Of a DNA stretch of 64,000 nt, positions 1-11,344 are shown in pieces. Position numbers and translations under genes: made by a program. The notes under the pieces are model-generated. The model was not told the origin of the DNA, searched no databases, and saw only the letters and a program-made list of their open reading frames with translations. Where the stretch lies: NCBI RefSeq assembly GCF_037975245.1, contig NC_092564.1, positions 11,259,984 through 11,323,983 on the forward strand. Reading direction: 5' to 3'. The DNA comes from Apostichopus japonicus. Lineage: Eukaryota > Echinodermata > Holothuroidea > Aspidochirotida > Stichopodidae. Position 1 is the stretch's first letter, and every line of letters begins with the position of its first letter.

Positions 1-177
1 AACGAAACGATACCGAACCTGTTTAGGTGCGAGAGAATGTTAACAGCGAACTATATATGTCTGTTTGTCTGGTCGATGGACCTGCACTATAGTTTATCGT
101 TACAGCTGAAGTTGTTCCATAAGAACTCCCTGGTTACAGTAACGACTTTATGTAACGCCGTAGATCCTAGTACATTT

Positions 178-418
178 GGCGGAGTGTATAGCCTAGTGGT
201 TAACGCCGGCGTCTCCCAGTCATGAGATCCCCCGGTTCGATTCCCCGCCGACAGCAATGTGTGTCGTCTGGCAAGGGTGTTGTTCAATAACAACTTCCCG
301 ACATGGACGTTAAATGGATGTGTGCCGAGAGATTGGCTTCGGTCAGCTTGCGAGTCTATAAGCCTCCATGGCTTCTTTCGCGAGTTCCTGCTTGCGGGAA
401 GATCACATATACATACAT
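178..418 (+). repeat. tRNA-derived SINE, copy 1
   Basis: It opens with a tRNA-like head. Box A is TAGCCTAGTGG at about 189 and box B is GGTTCGATTCC at 233-243, the internal RNA polymerase III promoter spacing of a tRNA gene. A roughly 170-bp body and a short catacata tail follow. The second copy at 27812-28061 is nearly identical over the whole length, which fixes both ends. The tRNA part carries no credible acceptor stem, so it is a SINE and not a tRNA gene. Confidence 0.85.
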
Positions 419-430
419 TAGTAAAAGCAA

Positions 431-2027
431 ATGTGTTTACTGAAAAGTGAACGATGAATCGTCTTATTTAAAGGCATTGAAGACTCGCCCCAAACCGCGT
501 CCCCGCTCTGAAAAAGTTAACTTACCGTTGCTTGCAATTGAAGTTTTCTTCTTGTCGCTACAAAATGCAGACAGAAATGAAACGTGATACCTTGTTATCT
601 TTTATCTAGACCTGAGATGTCCATCGCTGCTATGTACACGGTGTATGTATTGACCGTAGCTGTATGTATTGACTGTACACTAGTGTCAAATTATCGACGG
701 TAGCAAGCTGTGTGTTTATTTTCTGGGATCAATGGTGGTGTCTAACACTTCTGTTACGCCTCATTCGAAACTAGGTCAGATTACCGGTATGAGACGTTTC
801 TTTGTGCGCGAGTCTTCACACCCTTTAAAAGAGGTTAAATGCACTGTGTGAGCCTGTGTCCGTAACGATCAATCTTTGGGAGAGTGAATCATTCTCTTCA
901 AGAGAGGGAATTCTTGCAAATTCAGCTTCTTGAACGTGGAAATATTTACTACCTTGCATAAAAGTGACAGTACTTTTTGCTTCCTTCCTTTATAAATATC
1001 CAACATTTAGACACTATAATGTATTGCCTTTTTTTCGCTAGCAGCTCAACTTTCAATATATGACACTGCAGTATGATGTATGTATAATACAAAACAAAGC
1101 AAGAATTGTGGCTTACATTGCCATCAAACTGTATGTACTGTTGCCATAGTGATGTATCTGTACTGTCCTGAGGGGAACTTATACCCCCCCCTCTCTCTCC
1201 CGTAGCTACTACAACACCGGTTCTTAGCGTGTATGAGAACACATTTGTCCGTCTAACTGATGTTCTTTTACCTCCCCCAAGTCCATGATCTGTCTTCATT
1301 ACGACGTGTTGAAATACGCCGTGCTTCGTAAATTTTGTCAAGGTTGACTTCAAGCTATGCCATGGTGTGCTTGTGGCATATCCGTGGTGTCTACAAATCA
1401 CATTACCCTTCGATCAATAAAATAAGATTGTATCCGTTGACATTTCAAGTTCATCGATGACACGCGCGACAGGTGTCGAGTTGGAAGCTACAGTCTTCAA
1501 TCATTAACTCAAACTGTTATTTCTTCCGACTGTATAAATGAGGACCAGTAAAAAATTGTAGTCTGCAACGTTAGCTTATACCACTGCAGGTGACATTTTA
1601 GATGGCTGTCACCTTACGTACAAAGTTTTAACAATAACTACACGGATAACTCTGAACTGCCGTATGGCTAAAACTAAAAGCAGCTATATTATATATATAT
1701 ATATAAATCATACAATAATTCAGGCGCCAGTCCCCCAACTCTGAGGAAAATGTATTCAATGTGTGGAAGTGTCGCATGGTTACGTTCGAATCATATTTTT
1801 GTCTGTCTGTTTCTCTGTCTGTCAGTATATGTGTGTATATGTATGTATGTATGTCTGCCAGTACGTGTATGTATGCCTCCGTGGGTGTATGTATGCGTGT
1901 ATGTATGTGTATGCGTGTTTGTTTGTATGAACGTATACCTGTATATATCTCCGTCACTCTCCTGGAAATATGTCACGACATTTCATTCTCTGTTTACAAG
2001 TTTCTTTCTTGTTTTCTTTATTCGTAG
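431..2027. other. Non-coding stretch upstream of the first visible ST8Sia exon
   Basis: No coding exon was recognised. It holds one arm of an inverted duplication (622-846), a short TA run at 1687-1704 and a degenerate GTAT/TGTC microsatellite at about 1800-1950. The open frames across the microsatellite are low-complexity shadows. A membrane-anchor exon could lie here unseen, because a single hydrophobic exon carries little recognisable signature. Confidence 0.5.
622..846 (+). repeat. Inverted duplication, left arm
   Basis: This segment recurs as its reverse complement at about 3303-3508. Shared stretches include ctgtacactagtgtc, ttctgggatc, tcgaaactaggtcagatta and gagacgtttctttgtgcg. The arms are about 2.5 kb apart and enclose the ST8Sia stem exon. 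The family is unknown to me. Confidence 0.7.
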
Positions 2028-2180
2028 GGGCGGTGGCGGCGGCGGTTCTCGTCATGTACAAGAGCTCAAGGCTGATTACGAAGAAGCTGAGTATTCATCA
2101 AGTGTTCAGGAAAAGGCTGACGTGGACGCCATCTTAGAGAAGCCTTGGACTTTTAACAAGTCCGCCGCAGAGGCGTCTAG
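2028..2180 (+). CDS. ST8Sia exon (stem region)
   Basis: A pyrimidine-rich acceptor ends in ttcgtag at 2021-2027 and the donor is ag|gtaggc at 2181. The exon is 153 nt and phase 2 at both ends, so skipping it would keep the frame. It opens with six glycines from GGC/GGT codons, then an acidic stretch, then PWTFNKSAAEAS, which matches the stem motif just before the catalytic domain of ST8Sia enzymes. The open frame upstream of 2028 is a microsatellite shadow and not part of the exon. Confidence 0.75.
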
Positions 2181-5100
2181 GTAGGCTACGTGTCGCAGAT
2201 GGGATTTAAATCTTCTTATTCTTGATCAAGTGTGGTAATATTTTAATCTCCAATATTACCGGCAATAACGTGTAATCGCATTGAATTTTTACACAATTGT
2301 AAGTTCATTTCCGTTAACTATTTTTTCCAGCTCCGACTTCGAGCGTGACAGTTGAGTGTTTATATAAATAGTTTATTCTAAAAAACAAAATCATCACATT
2401 GACAAAGGACTATTGCTATTCATTTGTTATCGGTACGGGTACACGAATCAGTCCCAGGTAGGTAGGAGCTCTGGTTTGAGGTGTGGGATGCTGCAGGGCG
2501 CGACGGGGGGGGGGTGCCAGGGAGGTGCATGGAGGTTTGGATATACGTACACAAATTTCCGTGAATTTGACTCCAATTTTTAAAATTATTACTTTATGTG
2601 GCATACTGAAAATAATTTCAAATCGTAAAGCATTTTTGTCATATTTCGTCATAATTTACAAGAAAAAGAAAGAAAATACCTTGTTTTAAACATTCATGTT
2701 ATGTTAATTTGGGCTTAACCTGTGACATTTCTGGTATTACCATAAACAAAATTGTTTTCCTCGCGTCCAGTATTTGCTATCATCAGGTCTTGCAGGTATG
2801 AAAAACGTTAACTGCAGTTATTCTTGTTTCCTTTCTGGGTTTTTTTTCTGTTTTTGTATTGCTTTCAGCCTTTCGCAAGCAATTTAGTCAATCCGTTGTT
2901 GTTTGGATCCATTCATTGCGGGGAGCTGTTTTCTCGTTTTTGTCAGTTTTAACCTTTGGGTCAATTTGTCACACGACTGGTGACGTCATAAAAGAACACT
3001 GCACTGGGTTTACAAAAGAACCGCATTAATTTTCAAATTCCATAACTTTTGCGTAGGTGGTAGAGACTAACCTACTTTTAATATTCCTTCTAGTCAAATG
3101 TTTTGATACCGGGGAATTAATTTCGATGGCTGAGTCTGTTATCCTCAGGACTCCATGCTTTGTGTAGACAATACTTAGATCGGATGGATCAGGAGATTAG
3201 TCAATGCCCACATTGTATATGTATTGACAACATTGTTGAAGTTAGAATAGGAAGTTTGGGGAAATAGGCTGCATATAGCAAAACCAGACTCCGTGTAGGC
3301 CTACTGTATTGTTAAAGGGTGTGAAGACTCGCGCACAAAGAAACGTCTCATGCCGGTAATCTGACCTAGTTTCGAATGAGGTGTAACAGAAGTGAAGACA
3401 CCACCATCGATCCCAGAAAATATCACACACAGCTTGGTTATTAGACACTAGTGTACAGTCAATACATACAGATGCTGTCAATACCCACAACACAGTGTAC
3501 ATAGCAGCGTGGGGGAGGGGTCTAAGAGGAGGGGGTGTCCCCCCTTAGAGCCCCTCCCTTTGGATTTTTTTTGCATTTCCAGGTGGCCTCAGATGCAATT
3601 TGGTGCAATAAAGCACAATTCAACCCACCCACTCCATTTTGTATATAATTTTGCATTTTCACCTGGCCTTAGATGCAATTTGGTGCTCCAAATGAGATTT
3701 TTTTCTCATTTGGAAATGAAAAAGGGGTTTTCTGACTTGCGAAGCGGGGAGGGGGGGCGGAATAATACTTCCGCCCCTCCACATTTTTCACCGGGGAGGG
3801 GGGTGGCGCCCCAGCCCCCCGGTTCCTACGCCCTTGTATGTATAGCAGAGATTTACTTATTAATATTTTGTATCTCTATTCTCTCTCTCCCTCTTGATTC
3901 TCCACGTTGATCAGCAGACAACGTGACAAATATGACAAGGGTATTTATTTATTTAATATTTATTTATAAAAATTTATTTAAAGTTGTTCACACTAGGTAA
4001 GTCGTAAGTTATAGTCTCATGGCCCTCGGAAACGTTAACATTTGACATGAAAGCATGTAAAGCGAAACCAGCGAAACCTAACAACAAAAGGTTAACAAGA
4101 AATAAAACTATTTCGAAACGAGTAAAATAACAAATAAAACCAGTGACTAACGATACTAAATAAACAGAAGGATACAGGCTAAATGAAACAGATAGTTTAT
4201 GGAGAATTTGAAAGCTATTACATTGTATTTGTTACTCTCACTTGTGTGAACATAGGCGGTGAAATATTTACGATTAAACATATTTCAAGGGATGGAAGTC
4301 ATTTAAAGAAAGCATCTGGTTGCTATATGTGATGTAGATGCAAGAACAACAAGCCAACTCAGTAAAATCTTCAGTTGTTTGTGAAACATCTGTGTTCTGA
4401 TGTTCTTTTCATTCAAGGCCGAAGACATGAACAAGTCTAGAAATGACGTCATGGGGCCGCTAGAGCTGGAATTGTTAACAGTACTTTATACACCACTTAC
4501 TTAATACAGAAATAAGACACAATGACATACCAAGCCTTTACAAGCAACAGCCCATAATATTCATTTTGCGATGACGACGGTCTCCAAAGATTAAAGGAAA
4601 GATTTACGAAAAAAGCATCTTTTTTTTCTCCGACATGAAGATTAAACTTAGTTTCGAGTTGCTTTGTCTTGCTTTATTTTGCAGAAAAGATATGTTCACC
4701 TTCTTCAATCCGTATAAGATCATAACGATGACGTCAGATGACGCAATCGGTGGCCAATTACAACGGTTTTATCATTCCAAAGCGATACCGATTGTCGATG
4801 TACCGCCAGGGATACGTCGCTTGCTACCAAGGAAACAGCTTTTCCGTGACGTTAAATACCAGACATGCGCAGTGGTCGGTAACGGGGGGATCTTATTGAA
4901 CAGTTCCTGTGGAAACTCTATCGACGCCAACGAATTTGTTATTCGATGCAATTTTGCAGAAATGAAAGGATTCGCAAGGGATGTGGGGATCAAAACAGAT
5001 GTGCTGACATTTAACCCTAGCATATTGGATCGTAAATTCAATAAATTAAATTCTAACTTAATGAGGACAAAATTTCTGGAAAGGTTACATAGTTATGGGA

Positions 5101-6816
5101 AGTACGTGTTATGGTTACCGATATTTTCGCCACATGTTCTTCCTATAAGTATCAGAACTGCTTTGACATTTTATGAGAGGAATTCAGGAAAGCTAAAAGA
5201 CGTGCAACTTGCGTTCCCCGGAAACGTTCTTCCAGAAATTCTTGAGTAAGTACAACGACAACATATTGATTGACTCGTTTATAGGCAAAGTGTACTAGAA
5301 CAGGTGCTCTAAGCAATAAATCCCTCCCTGACTAGAAGTATCTTCTATCTTTTGCAAAGTCATAAGTATTGCTTCTGCGTGAAATTCTAATGACCTAGAA
5401 ATTGCTTGTTTTCTAAAGTATTCCAATTGATTATTTAATCTTTCAAATTATTCCGAGACATACAAAGGGGGCTATATCTTACAGTCGACGACATGTTTCT
5501 ATGCCAGTGCGAGATTCACATCCTATGGGATCGATATTATGTGCTTGCCCCCCCCCTCCCTCCCTCCCTCTCCCCTCCAAGAACAAAACTTACAAAAGTT
5601 GGTATGCCGTGCGTGGAAGTGTTCACGGGGTGTTTTGACCCTGGGGCTCCCTTGAACTTGGGGTCCCATATAGCACTCTCCTCACCTGCCTTTTGGACTA
5701 CCCGGAACTGCTTTGTGAGCAGGGAAGCGGAAGAGGGTTGAATTGGTGTGTGTTGGGGGAGGCCGGGGGGTGGGAGGCTGATGGAATGAACTTCGTTGGG
5801 AACGAATTTCGAGGGCAGTATTACATGACGGTACTGTGGCTTGTGGGGGCACTGGAACATTACCTAAATTATCAAAAGTGCACTTGTAATATACCAACGA
5901 ACTAGAAAAAAAAATCACTTTTGAGTAATACAAAAAAAAAATGTTTTACTTATGAAATGGAACACTTTCAGGTTTTCGTAACATTGTCCCGTCCTCCGCA
6001 AGGGAGATGCTGTCCCTCACTTCCTATATGAGAACCAATGATCTGAGGATGACAGACTGAAATGCGTTTGAAAGTTTCAATTAATGGCCTTTATTTATAG
6101 TCTAGTGGCAGCTTGTAATGATGACATTGATGATCATAGAAGTAATTCTTCAAGACTTGGACTATTTCTCATAAATGCATGGCAAGCAGAACGAAAATTT
6201 GATTAAAAAAATAAGAGAAAATGTTATGTTTCCTTTTCTGTAATGATGGAAGTAACTCATTAAGGACCGACTTTGTTTTCAGCTCAGACTCCATGAGCAT
6301 GCATAGAATACTGGTAATATTGAGATTTTCACTTATCGCATTCTAGAAGCTAACCTTTAACGCTAAAATGTTCTATAAAGTTAGACAATCATCACAAGAA
6401 AACATTTTCTTAGGACCTGCAGTGTAGCCGACCACTTCCTTATAAGCCTCCTCTAATATTCTTATTTAAAGAACAAATGACAGAGATTATTATTAAAATT
6501 ATTTTTCACATTTCTTCTCAGTTTCTGGATGAGTAAAGGCGTTGACGAGGAACGAATCAGCACAGGCCTTTTAATGTACATTATAGCCAGCACAATATGT
6601 GACAAGATACAGTTATACGGCTTTTACCCATTCCCCGAGTACCAAGATAAACCAATCCCTTACCATTACGAAGACAAATTGAATAAAAATATCACCAATT
6701 CTGAATTTACTTCGAATTTTCGCCGGTTTCATCGATTACCCGACGAATTCGTTTATTTGAAAAAGATGCATACTTCGGGAGCATTGCAGCTACACATCGG
6801 AGAGTGTCTTGGCTGA
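2028..6816 (+). CDS. ST8Sia-type alpha-2,8-sialyltransferase, 3' three coding exons (N-terminus missing)
   Basis: Golgi type II membrane glycosyltransferase that moves sialic acid from CMP-sialic acid onto a sialylated glycan (family knowledge). Coding exons 2028-2180, 4685-5245 and 6522-6816 join with matching phases (2 to 2, 2 to 2) into 335 residues ending at TGA 6814-6816. In that numbering the stem motif PWTFNKS is near 38-44. Sialylmotif L starts at TCAVVGNGGILL with Cys112. Motif S is RISTGLLMYIIASTICDKI around 249-267 with Cys264. Motif III is YHYED with His286. Motif VS has His321 in HTSGALQL, and the C-terminal Cys is 333. These are the conserved residues of the family, so the enzyme looks intact. 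Usual family length is about 350-400, so only the cytoplasmic tail, membrane anchor and perhaps some stem are missing, upstream or in an unrecognised exon. Motif L wording and the PWxFN stem favour ST8Sia over ST3Gal or ST6Gal; the subtype is not assignable by eye. Confidence 0.9.
3303..3508 (-). repeat. Inverted duplication, right arm
   Basis: Reverse-complement partner of 622-846, with scattered substitutions. It is interrupted on its right side by the G-rich hAT-like relic that begins at about 3509, so the duplication is older than that insertion. Confidence 0.7.
3509..3836. mobile_element. hAT-like miniature element, left end damaged
   Basis: It matches the complete element at 31404-31747 almost throughout: the tgcatttccaggtggcctc block, the gatgcaatttggtgc repeats, a gaaatgaaaaaggggtttt block and the right end ggttcctacgcccttg. 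The first 45 or so bases of the family, with the left terminal repeat, are absent, so no target duplication can be defined. It lies in the ST8Sia intron. Non-coding; the 133-residue open frame over it is a shadow. Confidence 0.75.
4685..5245 (+). CDS. ST8Sia exon with sialylmotif L
   Basis: The acceptor is ttttgcag at 4677-4684 and the donor is ga|gtaagt at 5246. The exon is 561 nt and codes for the linker, GIRRLLPRKQLF, and the whole of sialylmotif L (about 4863-5010), the donor-substrate (CMP-sialic acid) binding half of the fold. Residues CAVVGNGG, SSCG and VIRCN are clear. An in-frame stop directly after the donor confirms that splicing is needed. Confidence 0.9.
5246..6521 (+). other. 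ST8Sia intron (motif L exon to motif S exon)
   Basis: Its donor is the consensus gtaagt. It contains a C/T-rich run at 5549-5576 and G-rich sequence at 5755-5780. The open frames on both strands here overlap each other, show no recognisable domain and are rejected. Confidence 0.6.
6522..6816 (+). CDS. ST8Sia terminal exon with motifs S, III and VS
   Basis: The acceptor is tttcttctcag, ending at 6521. The exon completes an Asp codon and continues FWMSKGVDEERISTGLL. It contains motif S, motif III (YHYED) and motif VS (HTSGALQLHIGEC), and stops at 6814-6816. Single-exon coding of these three motifs agrees with their order in the family. Confidence 0.9.
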
Positions 6817-7838
6817 GAGACTGCCAACCCATATGATACCGTCTGCAGGTGCATCATGATGTCATCTGGAAGTTTGGATGGTGGCCGTGACAACCTACGG
6901 CCCGACAGGCACAGCATCTCAAAGGCCACATTTCCTTCGCGCCCAAAGCCGGCTGATGTACTGGATTTCTTCGCATTTTAGAAGTTTTCAAAGTACGGGG
7001 CCCTTCATCAGTATAGGGAAAATAGTGTTGTGTCATCGAGAACTTTATCCCATTGCATTTGCACAGGGAGCTGACATGATGAGTGATGGTATTGATTTGT
7101 GCTATGCTGCCCTCTACTTACAAAATACTTCATTATTACTTGAGGTAACGTAGTATAATCCCCTGGTATTTCATATTGCTTTTCTTTTCGGGACCCCCAT
7201 TTCCATCTTGATCATCGTGGCGACCCATCCAGTGGATATTGTGACCTGGGGGAAGGGAGCTACGGGGAGGAGCTATCGCAAGTCAGTTAACGTTTATCAC
7301 AACTACTAATTATAATATGCAAATGAGTTGTTTGCAAGTTTCTTCAACTAATCGATAATTTCTTCATGTAGATTGTACATAGTCTAAACTGCACAAAACT
7401 GAGTTGCCTGGAATTTCATCAGTGAGTTGCGAAGCCCCAATACCACCCCGCCCTCCCCCCGCATATAAACCCTGATTGGCATACCGCCTCCCATCCTCAA
7501 CTTCTTTTAGATATAATTGCACGGATTATCAACGCACAAAACCATGTGTGCATTATTTGTTCATTCTGTTTGGAACAATGAGCAATACAAATCTCACCCT
7601 GAACTTTACATAGTCAATTAATGGAGTCCACTTTAAAATAATTAAATACAAAGGACAACAACTGACTGAAAGCAAGGATACATGCACTGTGTAGTTTTCC
7701 AATCGCATGGTTGTATCTACAACCATCCATGGTATGCAACTCTTGCCAGGCGGACTGCTTGCCTTTGTATTTTATGCATACTTTAAATGTCTCCTTTGTA
7801 TCGTTGGTATTTCTTTTGTATGTGACGTTGAATTGGTT
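6817..7838. other. ST8Sia 3' flank
   Basis: Probably 3' untranslated and intergenic sequence. No canonical AATAAA was seen close to the stop; the first clear one on this strand that I found is at 8755-8760, inside a transposon. No gene recognised. Confidence 0.4.
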
Positions 7839-7846
7839 GTAACAGT

Positions 7847-9080
7847 CAGGCGCGGCGGAACGGGAAAATTATTGGGGGGGCTAATATGTGGAAACTATCT
7901 AAGCGGAGCGCCACCATCGGTTGGCGCGGAGCGTACAAGAAAATTTGGGGTTTTTCAACCCCCCCAGATGGCCGGAAACGGCACTTACCGAGTGTTTTAT
8001 GCTGCGAATACCTAGCCCTAAAACATGGGTCTCAAGCCTGCAATTTCTCAGATTGCACGTATAAATCTGTAAAAACATTGTAATTTGTATATTCGATGGT
8101 GTTTTAAGAGAGTATACTCGACGTGTACTCGCAGAGACGTTTTTGAGTGTAGTAAATTACTACTTGCAATTAAATGCAATAATTACAAGGGCGTCGGAAG
8201 CTATTTTTGATTGGTACGGCGGTTCAGAGTGTGGCCAAATATCATAATTATCGGGGGACATTTGGTAGGTCAAACTACGCTACGCGCCACCATGGTTGGC
8301 GCGGAGCGTAATGGAGAAAATTTTGAAAATATGCCTCCCAGATTGCAGGAAATGGCACTTGCCGGGCTTGAAAGCAAGACCCCTGCCATGCCAGAGTAGT
8401 CACATTTAGCCTACTTGCCGTCATCATTATTGAAAATCATTGAAACATATACCTCCGAGATTTTTTTTTCTCCATTTTTTAGTCCTACTTTTTTTTGCGT
8501 CGTGAATATTGGTCCGGCGTTCGGCGGACCTGCCCGTACCGGCTCCGACGCCCTGAATTAAATAAATGTCATAAGAAAAAACAGAAAGCATTTCTTAATG
8601 TCAACAAATGGGTAATTCCAAAACCATGTGCAGTTGCCAACAAATTTCTATGACCTAGCACTGTCATCATGTCATGAATGCATGTACCCTATACAGTACA
8701 GGTGAAATGCTAATATTGTGTTTTTGTTCGTTTAATAATTGATTGCGTTTAAAAAATAAAGCCATGTTCCACGCCTTGCGTGTACTCGTAGTGTAAACGC
8801 AAATGTTCATGAGTGTAGCGTTTAGCTTATTACCCTCTTATTTAAAACACTAATATTCGATGAGGCATGATACAGACAATCAATTATCATATTTAATTAT
8901 TACACCTATATGTAGTATACGTGTGCATCGGACAGATCGACAAGTGTGCATTAAAAAATGGGCAGATGTACGTTTCGGAGCCTTGGTAAATATTGGGGGG
9001 GCTTATCATGCTTTTGCCCCCTCAACTTTTTCATTGGGGGGGCTGAGCCCCCCCAAGCCCCCCCGGTTCCGCCGCCACTG
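7847..9080. mobile_element. hAT-type non-autonomous element with perfect 8-bp target duplication
   Basis: It is flanked by identical GTAACAGT copies at 7839-7846 and 9081-9088. The left end CAGGCGCGGCGGAACGGG and the right end, which reads CAGTGGCGGCGGAACCGG on the other strand, form imperfect terminal inverted repeats. An 8-bp duplication and CA(G)..(C)TG ends are typical of hAT elements. There is no transposase frame, so it is non-autonomous. Another element (8186-8555) lies inside it. The left part (7890-8010) is similar to the hAT-type element at 57391-60312. Confidence 0.8.
8186..8555. mobile_element. Nested hAT-like miniature element
   Basis: The left end CAAGGGCGTCGGAAGC pairs with the right end ggctccgacgccctg. 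AATTA at 8181-8185 recurs at 8556-8560 as a possible 5-bp duplication; a clean 8-bp duplication is not present. The interior shares gcgccaccatggttggcgc and the ggaaatggcacttgccgggc block with the elements at 7847 and 57391. It is inserted inside the 7847-9080 element. Confidence 0.6.
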
Positions 9081-9186
9081 GTAACAGTAGGCAGAGAGGG
9101 AATGGCGGTGGCTGGCGGCGGCCACACAATTCAAAATGTAATAAACGGAGAGTAAACGCCCAGGTTGAGTCAACTTATTATTTTGT

Positions 9187-9355
9187 CATGTGTAGTATCT
9201 GTTCCCTTTCGAGGGAAATGGTGATGCACACCCGACGATGATCACACAATCACAGTCCCGATGCAAGGGGACTGGGGCTGAGAGCGGATCAGTCGTTTGG
9301 TAGTTTGGTTTTCGTGCCCAGGTTCTATCCTGGGTGACTGTTTCTTAAAAAGTAT
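9187..9355 (+). repeat. U2 snRNA-like repeat, copy 1 (5' truncated)
   Basis: It contains ATGTGTAGTATCTGTTCC (9188-9205), which resembles the part of U2 snRNA that pairs with the branch site; the invariant first 20 or so U2 bases are missing. Downstream it does not follow U2 but matches the copy at 11884 (a cgatgatc block, then a cgatgcaag block, then ttcttaaaa). Near the end a T-arm-like hairpin, cccaggttctatcctggg, resembles a pol III B box. It is most simply a snRNA-derived retroposon and not a functional U2 gene. Confidence 0.55.
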
Positions 9356-9360
9356 TTTGT

Positions 9361-9909
9361 CTAGAAATTCTCGATGATTCTTGCATATATCCTTGTACGC
9401 GTGGCCAATGAGGTGCGAGGTAAGCCTATTTCGAATACGGATCTCAAAGACTACGTATATAGTCGTGAAGGAGTTACAACCATCACCCTGTTGTTCAACG
9501 GTTATTCAACTTTTCAAGAGAACTTTGAAACATGGTAATAGTAGTCGGTAAGTTGTAATGTATAACCACCGTTTTAAATCTAGATCTTTGGAGAAATGAC
9601 GTCAACATAAAAAGAATCAACGATTGAGTCAGATCAGAGTGAGTAACAACCGTTTATGGACTTTGACACTACTACGGGCTTTGCTATGGTGAATTCAATT
9701 TTTCGCCCAAATTCATTCAGTAGAAAATAAGACGAGGATCCGAAAGTGTGACTTAAGAAATTTAAATATTAAATAACATTATTATCAAACAAGACCGCCG
9801 AACAAAATAAGAGACGTTAAAATAAATGGACATATTACTTGTAGAGGGCGCTAAGTTTGAATGTTTTGCCCTGCCTGAGAAGGTTAAAGAGATAGGACAC
9901 CGAAACACT
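9361..9909. other. Intergenic, nothing recognised
   Basis: Unique-looking AT-rich sequence between the U2-like copy and the foldback element. No coding or RNA signature seen. Confidence 0.5.
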
Positions 9910-9944
9910 GTTTATTACGGAATGCCAAATGTATCAAAAATGTC

Positions 9945-10360
9945 CAAAACTATATAAGCATGTCCAAAAAAATATAAGCATGTCCAAAAAAATATAAGCA
10001 TGTCCAAAAAAATATAAGCATGTCCAAAAAAATATAAGCATGTCCAAATTTATATAAACATATCAAAACTAATATAAGTATGTCCAAAAATAATATGATC
10101 ATGCCCAAAATAATATGAGAGTGTCGAAAAATTATATGAACATGTCGAATGTAACTGCTAACTTCAACTTTTTAGTGAACATTTTGGCATCTGAATTCAC
10201 GCCATCTGTTGCAAAATATCCAAAAAAATATAAGCATGTCCAAATTTATATAAACATGTCGAAACCAATATGAGTATGTCCAAAAATAATGAGAGCATGT
10301 CCAAAATAATATAAGAGTGTCGAAAGACTATATGAGCATGTCCAAAATATAAAAAAGTGT
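9945..10360 (+). repeat. 20-bp tandem array, left arm
   Basis: Five nearly perfect copies of aagcatgtccaaaaaaatat lie at 9957-10056, followed by degenerate copies (gtccaaaataatatgagc types). They carry no conserved spacers of the CRISPR kind. Confidence 0.85.
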
Positions 10361-11344
10361 CGAAAACTAATACAAAAGTCTCGAGCGTAACTGCTCGATT
10401 CAACTTTGTAATGAACAGTCAGGCGTTTGAATTTTACGCCATATGTTCCAAATATCAAACTTTTTATTTTGGTATGCTGAAAACAAAAACACCATATCCA
10501 GCGTAACTTAAGACGATATACAGTTCATCCATTACCGTATTAGTGTGTGTGTTAATATTTTAATGATATTTCGATCAAGAACGATTTTATTTTCGAGGAA
10601 ATATTAGTTGAGTTGTTTCGTAGCGCGAGTGATCAACCTGGCCCCAAGGTGCTGTAACTATCAGTGAGTTTAATACGAAGAACCACTGTGTCCAACATTC
10701 CACGAGGTTTAATCAATAATATGTAGTTGGCGAGTTCTTCCCACGTTTCCATCTTGAAATTTAGTTAAAAGGTGAGAGTGAAGATTAAACGTTGAATACC
10801 CCTAACCTAGGCTTATTTTTTTTTAATTCTGGGCTAGTGTCCGACTTCGCCTGGTAACCGTAATTAAGTGTCACAATTTTCCGTTAAAAAAGTAACACAG
10901 TATAGTAGTTCATTTTCACTGCCAACGTACGCATGTGTGATAACTACTGTACGTTGTTAGCGCTTGTGCATGTTGTACGTACTTTCGCACGTGAACTTCT
11001 TTGCCTTCGCAACAATATATGAATAATCTCAGCACCTCTAGGCAGGGCGAAACCACTCACATTACGTAGGGATGTAAAAAGGAAAAATGTTAGGTGATGG
11101 TCTTGTTTTTACATATTTTGAATTATTTGCGTCACAAAAACAGAAGACTGTTTCAATAATATATTGTCATAATGATAACCATTGTGTCAGTTGATACAAA
11201 TTACCTCCAAAGAAGGTATTGTAAGCTAATTTTTTTTCGACATACCAATATAAAAGTTCGATATTTGAAACATTTGGCGTGACTTCAAACGCCAAAATGT
11301 TCATAACAAAGTTGAAGTTAGCAGTTACACTCGAGACTTTTATA

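Larger units (their letters stand above)
2181..4684 (+). other. ST8Sia intron (stem exon to motif L exon)
   Basis: Besides the inverted-repeat arm and the hAT relic it holds a G run at about 2505-2514 and AT-rich sequence (3940-3985). No further exon was seen. The donor (ag|gtaggc) and acceptor (tttgcag) are both acceptable. Confidence 0.6.

Noticed and set aside
228-245. tRNA gene (B box ggttcgattcc)
   Set aside because: No acceptor-stem pairing, and the same sequence with a 170-bp body recurs at 27812; it is a SINE.
949-1401. 150-codon open frame on the - strand
   Set aside because: Mixed low-complexity composition, no recognisable domain and no splice or promoter context; length is within chance for 64 kb in six frames.
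1750-2027. Hydrophobic Cys/Val-rich open frame upstream of the ST8Sia stem exon, as a possible membrane anchor
   Set aside because: It is a GTAT/TGTC microsatellite read in frame and is separated from the exon by a clear acceptor tract.
9945-10360. CRISPR-like 20-bp repeats
   Set aside because: Directly adjoining copies without spacers, mirrored in the other arm of a transposon.
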